Numbered from the stretch's first letter, positions 1 through 9,534 are shown. The stretch: DNA of 22,437 nucleotides from Phycisphaerales bacterium UBA7800 (GCA_002480565.1 DLCK01000052.1:1-22437); one strand, 5' to 3'. Notes: generated from the sequence alone by a model not told the origin. Translations and numbers: made by a program.

Positions 1-84
1 TCAGCCGGTAGTGGTTCAGTTGGTGGTATTGTCAACGGCAAGAATCCGACCGCCTTCGGGAAGGCGATCCTCGAACAACGATAG
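1..84 (+). CDS. C-terminal end of an unidentified protein (partial)
   Basis: The first 28 codons of the window form an open frame that ends in TAG at 82-84. The visible tail is Gly/Ser-rich at first (SAGSGSVGGIVNGK) and ends FGKAILEQR. The upstream part lies outside the window, so no family can be named. The next gene starts about 146 bp downstream on the same strand. The open frame from base 1 and the ordinary residue composition argue for a real gene end, but 27 residues cannot exclude chance. Confidence 0.5.
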   Translation, partial: SAGSGSVGGIVNGKNPTAFGKAILEQR

Positions 85-230
85 CAATTGGATGCAGCGG
101 TTTGGTATTTAGCCGCAACACTTGTGATACGCAAGGTAGCGATGAATCAACTTGGGATACATGTTGCAAGTGGCCAGAAGTATTGTGCCTTGAAATCAAA
201 CAGAATCATTTTTTGAAGTTGGAATTTTAT

Positions 231-1172
231 ATGTCAGAAATCAAATGGATGCAGGATGGGCCCTTCGGCGTGATGGTGCATTACATCAAAGGCGTCCAGC
301 CGCGAAGTGGTAAACTCAATCCAGATTTTAATGCGATGGTTGAGCAGTTTGATGTGTCACGGTTGATTCAGCAGGTTGCCCAGACCGGGGCCAAGTGGTT
401 GTTCTTTACCTTTGGGCAGAACACTGGTTTTTATTGCAGTCCCAATGCCTATCTTGAATCACTGATTCCTGGTTGCTGTTCCAGGCGGGACTTGATGGGG
501 GAGGTTGCCGACGCCGCACATGCCCATGGGCTGAAGCTCATCGCCTATCTGCCAGCCGAGATTGATTTGCAAACCGATGCCTTCCGCAGCGCCTTGGCAT
601 GGGATAGCAGTGGCCCGGGCAAGCAGGAATTCCAAAAGCGTTACATGCGCGTGATTGCCGATTGGTCATTGCGACTTGGCAATCGTATTGACGGTTGGTT
701 TTTTGACGGCTGTTATGATGCGAAGGACAAAGGCTTCATGCGAACTCACGATTGGGACAATGCGCGCTTTGATCCTCAGCTATGGGCGGAGGCTTTGCGT
801 GCAGGGAATCCCGATGCAGTCTTCACCATGAATGCTGGCGTGGGATATCTGCATTCGGTATTGCCCAATCAGGATTTTATCAGTGGTGAGTTTAATGATT
901 TAAGTTTCGTGCCTGACGGGCCAACAAGCTTTGGCATGCAGAACCAGGTACTCACATGGTTGGATTGTCGCTGGTTGCACACCGAAAGTCCTGGGCCAAT
1001 ACCCCCTCCACGTTTTACCGACCAACAGCTCTTCACCTACGTCGAACAGCACCGGCGTGTCGGTAGCGCAGTGACACTGAATATTGGCATCTACGAAGAC
1101 GGGCAGTTATCTCAACCGAGTCTTAAGCAATTAAAGCGACTTGATGCTTACCTGGCGCAAACCTGCGTGTAA
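231..1172 (+). CDS. GH29-like (alpha-L-fucosidase-related) TIM-barrel protein, short and without signal peptide
   Basis: Chosen start is ATG 231, giving 313 residues; homology-like sequence begins right there (WMQDGPFGVMVHYIKG), and the frame upstream of it reads as noise. The order of motifs matches the GH29 catalytic barrel: an N-terminal 'FGVMVHY' strand (family form FGIFIHWG), 'FDVSRLIQQVAQTGAKWLFFT' (family: F..W..LAK.AGAKY...T), then 'RIDGWFFDG' near residues 152-160, where Asp159 lines up with the family nucleophile. The usual 'KHHDGF' segment is replaced by 'GQNTGFY', so specificity probably differs from classical fucosidases. There is no signal peptide and no C-terminal beta domain; typical GH29 enzymes are longer than 400 residues. 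It is inferred to act on an imported oligosaccharide in the cytoplasm, or to be a distant relative with another activity. Family assignment is fairly confident, substrate is not. Confidence 0.65.
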   Translation: MSEIKWMQDGPFGVMVHYIKGVQPRSGKLNPDFNAMVEQFDVSRLIQQVAQTGAKWLFFTFGQNTGFYCSPNAYLESLIPGCCSRRDLMGEVADAAHAHGLKLIAYLPAEIDLQTDAFRSALAWDSSGPGKQEFQKRYMRVIADWSLRLGNRIDGWFFDGCYDAKDKGFMRTHDWDNARFDPQLWAEALRAGNPDAVFTMNAGVGYLHSVLPNQDFISGEFNDLSFVPDGPTSFGMQNQVLTWLDCRWLHTESPGPIPPPRFTDQQLFTYVEQHRRVGSAVTLNIGIYEDGQLSQPSLKQLKRLDAYLAQTCV

Positions 1173-1273
1173 TGCCAGGCTTCGGGGAATCACGCTCGGG
1201 GCGATGCAGCAATTTGATGTGTCATTGGGTATGATGTTGCCAACCTCAACCCTTAACCCCGGGAGTCCCGATC

Positions 1274-1990
1274 ATGAATGACTGGAATTTAAATCTCGCT
1301 GAAGAAGCACTTGTACCTGCTGCTCAAGCCCCTGCCCAAGCCCGTGCCATATTTATCCGCAAGACCTATGTCCATCTACTCTTTGCAGTGCTGGCATTTG
1401 TCGGGTTGGAAACATTGGTACAGATGACACCTGCAGCTCAGATGATGACCCAAACCATTTTGGGAGCAGGTCGATTTGGATATCTGATTTTCATCTTGAT
1501 GTTTGTTGGCGTGAGTTGGGTGGCTAATAGTTGGGCACGATCTGCTGTTTCGTTGAGCCGTCAGTACATGGGGCTTAGCCTGTATGTGTTGGCTGAGGTG
1601 GTGGTCTTTGCCCCGTTGCTGTTTATTGCCAACGTCTATTATGAAGGTGTCATTCAGGATGCTGCGATTTTCACCATGATCCTCTTTGCCGGACTCACGG
1701 CAGTGGTCTTTCTCACAGGTAAGGACTTCTCATTCCTCGGCGGTATTCTTGGAATCGGCATGATCGCTGCGGTGGGCTTTATCGTGATGTCGATTATCTT
1801 TGGCTTTAATCTGCCGATGCTCTTTACCTGCTTGATGATCGTGTTGGCTTGTGGATACATTTTGTATGAAACATCCAACGTGCTGCACGTCTACAACACC
1901 AAACAACATGTCGCAGCATCTTTGGCCTTGTTTGCTGCCGTGGCGTTGTTGTTCTGGTATCTGTTGCAACTGTTCATGAGACGCGATTGA
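1274..1990 (+). CDS. Bax inhibitor-1/YccA family integral membrane protein
   Basis: A 238-residue protein with a polar N-terminal ~30 residues followed by about seven hydrophobic segments, the layout and length of bacterial BI-1/YccA (TMBIM) proteins. Recognisable family signatures are 'FIRKTYVHLLFAVLAFVGLE' at the first helix, 'TGKDFSFLGG' in the middle and the C-terminal 'GYILYETSNVLHVYNTKQH' followed by the last helix. The Asp/Glu residues of the late helices fit the calcium-leak/pH-sensing pair known from the family. YccA in E. coli modulates the FtsH protease; other members leak calcium. A GGGAG ribosome site (1260-1264) precedes ATG 1274. It is separated from the gene behind it by a bidirectional terminator and does not look functionally tied to its neighbours. 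Confidence 0.9.
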   Translation: MNDWNLNLAEEALVPAAQAPAQARAIFIRKTYVHLLFAVLAFVGLETLVQMTPAAQMMTQTILGAGRFGYLIFILMFVGVSWVANSWARSAVSLSRQYMGLSLYVLAEVVVFAPLLFIANVYYEGVIQDAAIFTMILFAGLTAVVFLTGKDFSFLGGILGIGMIAAVGFIVMSIIFGFNLPMLFTCLMIVLACGYILYETSNVLHVYNTKQHVAASLALFAAVALLFWYLLQLFMRRD

Positions 1991-2025
1991 ACCACAGGTT
2001 GATTCGACGGATAAACAACATAAAG

Positions 2026-2056
2026 AAAAAGGTGCCCGACATGTGGCACCTTTTTT
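2026..2056. terminator. Bidirectional rho-independent terminator
   Basis: Stem GGTGCC/GGCACC with an 8-nt loop, extended by an A-tract on the left and a T-tract on the right (AAAAAGGTGCC...GGCACCTTTTTT). It lies between the convergent BI-1 gene and DUF1566 gene and can stop transcription from both sides. Confidence 0.88.
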
Positions 2057-2083
2057 AATTGGGGACGCATCACACTGATGAAC

Positions 2084-3400
2084 TCATCGGCGAGGCGGTG
2101 GCATGCGCCCCTCAGGTGGACGGCGACGTTGTGAATCATGACTGCCACCGGGACCACCCATTGCACTTAGTGATGGCTTGGGCAGGGCGTCAGTGCTGGG
2201 CGTGGCTGTGGACACCTCGTCGGGATTGATGTTCCTAACGACGCGGACATAGTTGTAGATTCGGATGTCGTCACCTTGTGGCCCACGTCCTTCGCTGAAT
2301 CGACTTGCACTGCCGGACTTTGGATCGCTACGCTGAGCGCCGGCACCATGGACGTTCATCCACTGCTTGGCCTGACTGCTGCGTGGTGGAGCAAAGTTGC
2401 CCATGGCTTGCCCGAATGCGACATAGACTGCCTGGTCATATGAAGGCCCGTCATAATGCGTGGTGCTGGTCCAGAAGTAGGATTCGGTTTTAGTGATCTC
2501 AAAAATCGGATCAATCGCAGCACCGCGCTTTGTGCGATCCGTTGCGTCAGGAGCACGGGAGTAGTCCACGATGCTTTGCAATTCCTTGGCATTGGGCAGA
2601 CGCCAATCACTGTATCCAGCCAGTCGTTGGTTTTCTGCGTAACTCAATGCACTTTGCCAGTTCATTGTTCGATTGGAATCGACTTTCGCCCACATCAAGC
2701 CGGTTGCTTGGTCGGAGATGGTGTTGTCGTTGTTGTCGACGAATTGGTTTTTCCCATAGTCTGGATTGCTGCGCACATAGCGGACGAATCGTTTGAATCG
2801 ACTGATGGGATAGCCTTTGATTCGCCCGTCTGCGAAGTTCACGCCGAAGACGGTGGGGTTATTGCCCATAGTGGTGCCGACATATTTTGTCGCTGAGAGG
2901 AATTGTGCATCGATGATACGGTTGCTGCTGTTTTTATTGCCCCATTTAAAGTCGAAATATTGCGTGTCGATGTAGGGGACTGGTGTTTTGCGTGCAACTG
3001 AACCATTGAAGTCCATCAGCGAATAAAGCTCTTTGATGGTAGGCAGTCGCCAGTCCGAGTGTCCGGCTGTGCGAATGGATGACGCTCGACTTTCTGCCTG
3101 ATTTAATGTCATGTTTTCGTGAATACCTTTTTCCCACATCAGGCCGGTATTTAAATCGGTGATGGTGCCATCGTTGTTGTTTTGATAGCGGGGCGGGTTG
3201 GAGGTGTACTGAGCATCTTGACCGTAAAAGGATTGGTTTTGTGTTGGGATGCTTTTGAGTTGGCTGCGATTGTTAAAGATATGCAATTGTCCGGTGTCCA
3301 CGATGGTGTAAGGCCATGGTGTTGTGCTTTGTGCCTGTAGATTCAAGCTTGAAACACAGACGATGACCAACATCCCCAATTGATAACCAGCTAATTGCAT
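2084..3400 (-). CDS. Secreted protein with two DUF1566 (Lcl C-terminal-type) repeats
   Basis: A 438-residue protein with a signal peptide (hydrophobic residues ~4-20, likely cut near A23 in 'NLQAQS'). Two copies of the DUF1566 module follow: roughly 77-210 ('DGTITDLNTGLMWEK...SDWRLPTIKEL...FVRYVR') and 224-390 ('DNTISDQATGLMWAK...YSDWRLPNAKEL...YNYVRVVR'). This domain occurs in secreted and surface proteins of many bacteria and has no established enzymatic role; it shows a C-type-lectin/FGE-like sequence pattern. The tail from ~395 is rich in Pro, Gly, Ser and Arg (QRRRPPEGRMPPPRR) and probably disordered. A GGAG site 7 nt before the ATG supports the start. It is transcribed divergently from the PL8 lyase and may share its control region, so a role in glycan binding is possible but only inferred. 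Confidence 0.85.
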   Translation of the reverse strand: MQLAGYQLGMLVIVCVSSLNLQAQSTTPWPYTIVDTGQLHIFNNRSQLKSIPTQNQSFYGQDAQYTSNPPRYQNNNDGTITDLNTGLMWEKGIHENMTLNQAESRASSIRTAGHSDWRLPTIKELYSLMDFNGSVARKTPVPYIDTQYFDFKWGNKNSSNRIIDAQFLSATKYVGTTMGNNPTVFGVNFADGRIKGYPISRFKRFVRYVRSNPDYGKNQFVDNNDNTISDQATGLMWAKVDSNRTMNWQSALSYAENQRLAGYSDWRLPNAKELQSIVDYSRAPDATDRTKRGAAIDPIFEITKTESYFWTSTTHYDGPSYDQAVYVAFGQAMGNFAPPRSSQAKQWMNVHGAGAQRSDPKSGSASRFSEGRGPQGDDIRIYNYVRVVRNINPDEVSTATPSTDALPKPSLSAMGGPGGSHDSQRRRPPEGRMPPPRR

Positions 3401-3451
3401 AGTCGACTCCAGTTATATTTCTCTTCTTCACACCAGCTTCTATTTGAGTTC

Positions 3452-3471
3452 AACGATTGATCACAATCGTT
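3452..3471. promoter_or_regulatory. Inverted repeat, candidate operator in the divergent intergenic region
   Basis: AACGATTGATCACAATCGTT: perfect 8-bp arms around a 4-bp centre. It lies 51 bp upstream of the DUF1566 start and 111 bp upstream of the PL8 ATG, just before the PL8 promoter candidate. No T-tract follows, so it reads as a protein-binding dyad rather than a terminator. The binding factor is unknown. Confidence 0.5.
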
Positions 3472-3510
3472 ATTGCAACCATTACCAATGTTTGACGTCT
3501 TTGACTTGGT

Positions 3511-3540
3511 TTGTCTACCATTGCGTGGTGAACGTATCAT
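3511..3540 (+). promoter_or_regulatory. Sigma70-type promoter candidate for the PL8 gene
   Basis: TTGTCT, 18-bp spacer, TATCAT. The predicted start is near 3547, giving a leader of about 36 nt before ATG 3583. Confidence 0.45.
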
Positions 3541-3582
3541 GCAGTTACCTGTCGCCAAGTTCTAATTTTAGTGAGATCGGCC

Positions 3583-5682
3583 ATGTCAAATACACTCTGG
3601 ATTCAATCAAATGGGCTTGTGTATTTTCTGGCAATATTCGTTTTGATGATGTGCATGATGACCGGCGTGTCGGCAGATCAAGGACAGATACAAATGACTC
3701 CACAGCAGATGCAGCAAACCGTCGACCGAGTCCTGACACTGGAATCCAGAAAGAAGAATACCCGAGAAGTAATCCAATGGTTTGAGTCGCTTGATGAGCA
3801 GGGGCGATGGGCGGATATTGATTACAAACATAATCAACGTGCTCAATGGGATCCGATGAATCATGCTTCGCGATTGGCTCATATGGCGTTAATGTGGCAT
3901 GACCTTAACCCTGATGATGCACAGCGTGACACACTTGGCCAGGCTGTGATCCGAGGTTTGGACCGTTGGCTGGAAATGAAACTTGAAAGTCCCAACTGGT
4001 GGCATAACCAAATTGGTGTTCCTAAACTTCTGGCGATTGCTGCGTTGAGCATGGGAGATTCGCTGCCTCAAAAAACACGTGATGGTCTGGTCGCGTTATC
4101 AAACAAACATGTCAAAATCCGAATGACCGGTGCTAACAAAGTCTGGCTGTCGGAGAATGTGTTTCTACGGGGTTTGCTCTCTGGCAATACGCAGGATGTA
4201 TTGGCAGGAATCCAAAGTATTGAAGAGGAAATTTTCATCTCTACCAAAGAAGGCATTCAGCCGGACATGAGCTTTCATCAACACGGGCCGATCCTGATGT
4301 CCAATAGTTACGGGTTGGCATTTCTGATCACCAATCTGAAATTCATGTTTGTTGTACAAGGAACCGATGCCGCGTTTAGCCCACAAAGTAAGGCGATTCT
4401 TACAGACATGCTTATGGATGGCACGGGGTTGATGACATACAAAGGCCAATCCATCCCCCAATCCATGGGCCGGTCATCCTCACGTAAACGCGGATTGCGA
4501 CGCAACCTTTCAGGCTATTACCAACGACTCCTTGCCTGTGACCCACCTGGGGGCGATGCAGTCAAAGAAGCCTTGGCGGTGTCGCAAGGCAAGAAGCCTT
4601 ATCCAGCACGCAACAGCATGTTCTGGTCATCGAACTTGATGATTCATCAACGTCCAGACTGGCATCTGTCCATCAAGATGTTTTCCGATCGTACGCTGAG
4701 TACCGATGGGCCGGTGAACACAGAGGGACTGAAAAATGCGTACATGAGTCATGGCAGTGTCTTTCTCATGCGCGGCTATGATGAGTATATTGACTTGCCA
4801 GGAGCATGGGATTGGCAGTACTTGCCTGGTACCACGGTGGCGATATCTCCAACCTATCAAGGCAAACTCAAACAACACAACGGCTCCGCTTTTGCGGGTG
4901 GTGTGAGTGATGGCAAGGTTGGTGCAGCAGGATTCGAACTTGACAGCAACGGTCTTCATGCGCGATTGGCATGGTTCTGTTTTGATGATCGCTATTTTGC
5001 TTTGGGAACTGATATTCACGATGACAACAATCTCCCCACCGTGACTACTTATGACCAGTGTTATCGCAAAACGCCTGTATGGGTCGGGGATCGTAAAGGT
5101 ACACCACGCGAGCTTGATGATCAGGTGTCAGGGCAGCTGAATGATGCATTGTGGCTTTGGCATGACGATGTGCTGTATCACAATCTTGGAACCAGCCAGA
5201 CATGCTTGGGGCCTAAACAGCAAACAGGCAATTGGGGCGATATCAACATTTCCTGTCGCGGCACGCCGGACGTGAATGCAGATGTATTTCGCGCTTGGCT
5301 CAAACACACGGATGGTACATTTGCCTATGCGGTCTATCCCAATATGCCAGTCGAGAATGTGAAAGGCAAAATTGCTGCCACGGATGTGAAAATCGTTTCG
5401 CACACCAGTCAAGCAATTGCCGTGTATCACACACAAGAACAACTGGGCATGGCGATCTTCTTTGAAAAAGGTCAGGTTCAGTTAACGGATATGATTCGCC
5501 TTGCAGTCGATCAACCGATCGCAGTCATCGTCCGCACAATGCCAGATGGGAAGCTCAATATGTCAGTCGCTTCGCCTCAGCAATCTGACTCGCCAGTGAA
5601 CGTGACAGTCAACGATCAAACCCGTCGCATCCAATTACCTTCCAACGGCAAGGCGGGCAGTACGGTGACAACGAATTGGTAA
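3583..5682 (+). CDS. Secreted polysaccharide lyase family 8 enzyme (hyaluronate/chondroitin AC/xanthan lyase type)
   Basis: ATG 3583 is preferred over an in-frame GTG at 3571, which forms the ribosome-site region (GTGAG); the protein has 699 residues, normal for PL8. A signal peptide covers ~1-31 (VYFLAIFVLMMCMMTGVSA). An alpha-helical toroid domain then carries 'NWWHNQIGVPKLL' and 'TGANKVW', followed by 'DMSFHQHGP...YG' and 'GRSSSR'; the central and C-terminal beta domains follow ('NTEGLKNAY', 'PGTTVA'). Using this start, Asn185, His234, Tyr243, Arg297, Arg301 and a Glu near 381 line up in identity and near-identical spacing with the catalytic set of chondroitinase AC (Asn175, His225, Tyr234, Arg288, Arg292, Glu371). 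The enzyme should cleave uronic-acid-containing chains by beta-elimination outside the cytoplasm; which polysaccharide cannot be told. The gene downstream starts 68 bp later on the same strand. Confidence 0.92.
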   Translation: MSNTLWIQSNGLVYFLAIFVLMMCMMTGVSADQGQIQMTPQQMQQTVDRVLTLESRKKNTREVIQWFESLDEQGRWADIDYKHNQRAQWDPMNHASRLAHMALMWHDLNPDDAQRDTLGQAVIRGLDRWLEMKLESPNWWHNQIGVPKLLAIAALSMGDSLPQKTRDGLVALSNKHVKIRMTGANKVWLSENVFLRGLLSGNTQDVLAGIQSIEEEIFISTKEGIQPDMSFHQHGPILMSNSYGLAFLITNLKFMFVVQGTDAAFSPQSKAILTDMLMDGTGLMTYKGQSIPQSMGRSSSRKRGLRRNLSGYYQRLLACDPPGGDAVKEALAVSQGKKPYPARNSMFWSSNLMIHQRPDWHLSIKMFSDRTLSTDGPVNTEGLKNAYMSHGSVFLMRGYDEYIDLPGAWDWQYLPGTTVAISPTYQGKLKQHNGSAFAGGVSDGKVGAAGFELDSNGLHARLAWFCFDDRYFALGTDIHDDNNLPTVTTYDQCYRKTPVWVGDRKGTPRELDDQVSGQLNDALWLWHDDVLYHNLGTSQTCLGPKQQTGNWGDINISCRGTPDVNADVFRAWLKHTDGTFAYAVYPNMPVENVKGKIAATDVKIVSHTSQAIAVYHTQEQLGMAIFFEKGQVQLTDMIRLAVDQPIAVIVRTMPDGKLNMSVASPQQSDSPVNVTVNDQTRRIQLPSNGKAGSTVTTNW

Positions 5683-5738
5683 TCGACCAAGCGCGTTATT
5701 GAGATGGCTGTGCTATATTGTTTGCTACCAGCAACACC

Positions 5739-5742
5739 AAGG
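5739..5742 (+). promoter_or_regulatory. Ribosome binding site that decides a TTG start
   Basis: AAGGA (5739-5743) lies 7 nt before TTG 5751, whereas the upstream in-frame TTG at 5718 has no such site. It supports a TTG start for the GT-C/TPR protein. Confidence 0.55.
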
Positions 5743-5750
5743 AATGCGCA

Positions 5751-8090
5751 TTGCTAAAGCATGTTGAAAATCGCAAATTGCTCCTGCAGGCAATGTGTCT
5801 TTTAGGACTTACCGTGCTGATTTACAGTCCAGCATTACAGGGCGGATTCGTCTTTGATGATATTGGCCACCTGCGAGACGATCGGCGAATTCGAACCTTT
5901 GCTGGATTGATCAAAATTTGGTTGTACCCCCAACAGGATTATCAGCATCAATGGTATCCACTGACGAGTACGACGTTCTGGCTGATGCATCGACTCTGGG
6001 GGTTTCACACCCTTGGCTTTCACCTGGTCAATGTTTGTTTCCATGCATGCAATGCACTGCTGCTTTGGCGACTGCTTAAACAACTCAACGTGCCCGGCAG
6101 TTATTGGGCAGCGATGATCTTTGCAGTACATCCGGTCAACGTGCAGTCAGTTGCATGGATCATTGAACTTAAAAATGTGCAGTCGTGCTTTTTCTACCTG
6201 CTCTCGGCAGTGACGTTTGTGCACTTTATACTCCATCGGGGCAAGGTGAATTGGGGGTGGTACGTTCTGTCTATCCTGCTGTTTGCTTGTGCGCTATTGA
6301 GTAAAGCTGCCACCAGTTCGTTACCACTTGGGCTGCTGTTGATCTTGATATGGAAACGGCGTGAACACATTTGGCGAGACTTGTTACTGCTGATTCCTTT
6401 TATAGTGATGGGCACTTTTTTCGCTGGATACGTCAAGCATCTTGAAGAGAATTTTAGCGGTGAAGGTGTCGAGCTTGGACTTCATGCCATGGATCGTTTC
6501 GCGCTGTTTGGACAGACGCTTTGGTTCTATGCAACGCAACTTGTTCTTCCAATTGATATCCAATTCATATACCCCAAATGGACCGTGGATGGTACGCAAA
6601 TCATGCAGTGGTTGCCCAATATCGGGTTGGTGCTGGTCGTCATGTTATTTGTCAAACTGCGTAAAAAATGGAACGTCGGGCCACTCGTCGGATTGCTCTA
6701 TTTTTTCCTTGCAATTGGCCCATTGGCATTTGTCAGTGTGGCATATATGCGGTTTTCCTACGTGGCAAATCACTGGGTGTATTGGGCGAGTTTGAGTTTC
6801 CTGACGTTGATGGCGACCGCTGTATATCAAATGTTCACCAGCCGGAAACTGCAGCTGGCGGTTATGCTCATAATTGTGTTGGTTTTTGGCGCTCGTAGTT
6901 GGTTTCATGCGAGTATTTATAAAAACCAAACGATTGTCTGGCGACATGTACTCCAGGCCTGCCCGACTCTAGCTATCGCTCATCTGAATCTGGCGAATTC
7001 CATTCGGGGTGATGACGACGATGGGAGTTTTCGGCATTACCAGACGGCTTTGGTCTATAACCCGCATAGCTTCAATACACGCTTTAGTCTAGGGACGCTT
7101 TACCTTCAACATGATGATGCAATGCTTTGTCGTTTCTATACCACGCAGGCATTGATTTATTACCCGCAGAATCCGTTCTTCAGGTATCAGAACGCCCGCG
7201 CAAAAATCACCCTTGGGCAGGTTAAAGACGGGCAGGCCATTCTCGAAAAAACGCTCAAACGATTCCCGGATCAATTTGAATCTGTTGTCTTGCTTGCCCA
7301 TACCTACCTCATTGAAAATCGAGTGAATGAAGCTGCAGTACTTGCCCAGCGTGCAGTCAAAATCGACCCTGATGATAAACAGACTCATGGTATCCTTGGC
7401 ATGGTTCAAGCAAGACGCGGACAGTTTGATCAAGCCAAAACCAATCTTCTTACTGCGGTGATGGCCAACCCCGATTTTGTCGACGGTCTCTTGACATTGG
7501 CTGTGATCAATCATCAACAAGGACATCTTGGTGCTGCCCGGATGTATTATCAACGTGTCTTGGCGATCGACCCCGACTCCGTAGCCGCCAACGAAAAGTT
7601 GGGCTTGCTCTTTTGGGAGCAGGGGGATTGGGCCAATGCATTGATCCATTGTTCCAAAGCCTATGCACTTGAACCCTCGCGGAGACTGGCTCATCGTCGT
7701 GCTGCGGACAGTCTTGCGCAGCTTGGCAAGCTCGATGAAGCGTTGGCGGAGTTTGAACGTCTTCATGAACAGTCGCCCAGCTCGCCACAAATTTTAAATG
7801 AGTTGGCTTGGCTGTATGCGATTCGGGGGGACGAGCGATGCTTGCCGTTGGCTCAGCAAGTTGCCAAAATCACCCACCAACAAGTCGCCGTGGTCTTGGA
7901 TACCTTGGCAGCCAGTTTTGCAACGACCGGCGATTTCAAGCAGGCTCTTCATTGGACGCAACAAGCGATGTCTCTCGCCAAAGCCAATGATGAAACCCAA
8001 CTGCTTGCCGGACTCCAGGAGCGATTGGATCGTTACGCCCAAAATCAGCGATGGGAACACTACGCACGATCGATTCAATCCAACCCTTGA
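5751..8090 (+). CDS. Polytopic GT-C-like glycosyltransferase with C-terminal TPRs (TMTC-like)
   Basis: About 779 residues from the TTG start. The N-terminal half holds about 11 hydrophobic helices; the first extracytoplasmic loop has the 'GFVFDDIGHLRDD' acidic pair expected of GT-C enzymes, followed by 'WYPLTSTTFWLMHRLWG' and 'FAVHPVNVQSVAWIIELKN', the hallmark stretch of TMTC-type proteins. From about residue 410 to the end there are six or more TPR units (for example 'NRVNEAAVLAQRAVKIDPDD', 'GHLGAARMYYQRVLAIDPDS'). Eukaryotic TMTCs are protein O-mannosyltransferases that use a lipid-linked sugar; bacterial relatives are uncharacterised and often annotated only as TPR proteins. It is inferred to sit in the cytoplasmic membrane and transfer a sugar from polyprenyl phosphate to proteins or a glycan. 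It follows the PL8 gene by 68 bp with no terminator between, so cotranscription is likely. Confidence 0.8.
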   Translation: MLKHVENRKLLLQAMCLLGLTVLIYSPALQGGFVFDDIGHLRDDRRIRTFAGLIKIWLYPQQDYQHQWYPLTSTTFWLMHRLWGFHTLGFHLVNVCFHACNALLLWRLLKQLNVPGSYWAAMIFAVHPVNVQSVAWIIELKNVQSCFFYLLSAVTFVHFILHRGKVNWGWYVLSILLFACALLSKAATSSLPLGLLLILIWKRREHIWRDLLLLIPFIVMGTFFAGYVKHLEENFSGEGVELGLHAMDRFALFGQTLWFYATQLVLPIDIQFIYPKWTVDGTQIMQWLPNIGLVLVVMLFVKLRKKWNVGPLVGLLYFFLAIGPLAFVSVAYMRFSYVANHWVYWASLSFLTLMATAVYQMFTSRKLQLAVMLIIVLVFGARSWFHASIYKNQTIVWRHVLQACPTLAIAHLNLANSIRGDDDDGSFRHYQTALVYNPHSFNTRFSLGTLYLQHDDAMLCRFYTTQALIYYPQNPFFRYQNARAKITLGQVKDGQAILEKTLKRFPDQFESVVLLAHTYLIENRVNEAAVLAQRAVKIDPDDKQTHGILGMVQARRGQFDQAKTNLLTAVMANPDFVDGLLTLAVINHQQGHLGAARMYYQRVLAIDPDSVAANEKLGLLFWEQGDWANALIHCSKAYALEPSRRLAHRRAADSLAQLGKLDEALAEFERLHEQSPSSPQILNELAWLYAIRGDERCLPLAQQVAKITHQQVAVVLDTLAASFATTGDFKQALHWTQQAMSLAKANDETQLLAGLQERLDRYAQNQRWEHYARSIQSNP

Positions 8091-8124
8091 TCTCAATGAC
8101 AACCACCTGTCAATAAATTGCCTG

Positions 8125-8152
8125 TTTACATGTCCGGATTTCTTGGTATCCT
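8125..8152 (+). promoter_or_regulatory. Promoter candidate for the Ldh2-family gene
   Basis: TTTACA, 16-bp spacer, TATCCT, with about 28 nt from the predicted start to ATG 8187. It sits in the 96-bp gap behind the GT-C gene. Confidence 0.45.
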
Positions 8153-8186
8153 ATTCATTCGTACCGTTAAGAATAGGAAGAAAACC

Positions 8187-9281
<1,095 letters not shown>

Positions 9282-9315
9282 TTGATTTAAAAGTCGATCC
9301 AACATCATCCACTAC

Positions 9316-9363
9316 AGACTGTGAACTGCGTGTGTTTTCGCCACGCTATTCGCAGTCTTTTTT
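9316..9363 (+). terminator. Rho-independent terminator of the Ldh2-family gene
   Basis: Two 17-nt arms (9316-9332 and 9342-9358) pair at nearly all positions, beginning AGACTG/CAGTCT and closing GCGTG/CACGC over a 9-nt loop, followed by six T residues. Confidence 0.85.
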
Positions 9364-9394
9364 ATTGGTTGGGCGATGTTGCTTGATGGCATTA

Positions 9395-9534
9395 ACCACA
9401 GAGGCTCAGAGACACAGAGTTTAAGACAGGGAAATGTAGGGTGGTGTAGAGCGAAGCGAAACCCACCATGGTTTGTGATATGACGTTCTTGGTGATTCGT
9501 GATGGGTTTCACTCGAAGACTCGCCGAGCCCATC
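9395..9534. repeat. Mosaic of short dispersed-repeat-like sequences in a gene-free stretch
   Basis: This fills most of the 375-bp gap between the Ldh2 gene and the nuclease. The first part (9395-9422) has the CACAGAG-type iteration (AACCACAGAGGCTCAGAG, then ACACAGAG). The second (9436-9470) reads GTAGGGTGG...GAGCGAAGCGAAACCCACC, a small hairpin closed by GGTGG/CCACC. The third (9501-9534) is a hairpin with GATGGG/CCCATC and inner CTCG/CGAG. All three resemble intergenic repeat types that recur in many bacterial genomes, from memory and not checked by search. No gene is seen here. Confidence 0.55.

Noticed and set aside
102..230. N-terminal extension of the GH29-like protein from an upstream ATG at 102
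   Set aside because: The extra 43 residues are Cys-rich, fit no family pattern and are not a signal peptide; sequence resembling the family begins at ATG 231.
7089..7790. A 233-codon minus-strand frame inside the TPR part of the GT-C-like gene
   Set aside because: No start signal and no motifs; the plus strand carries regular TPR units over the same stretch.
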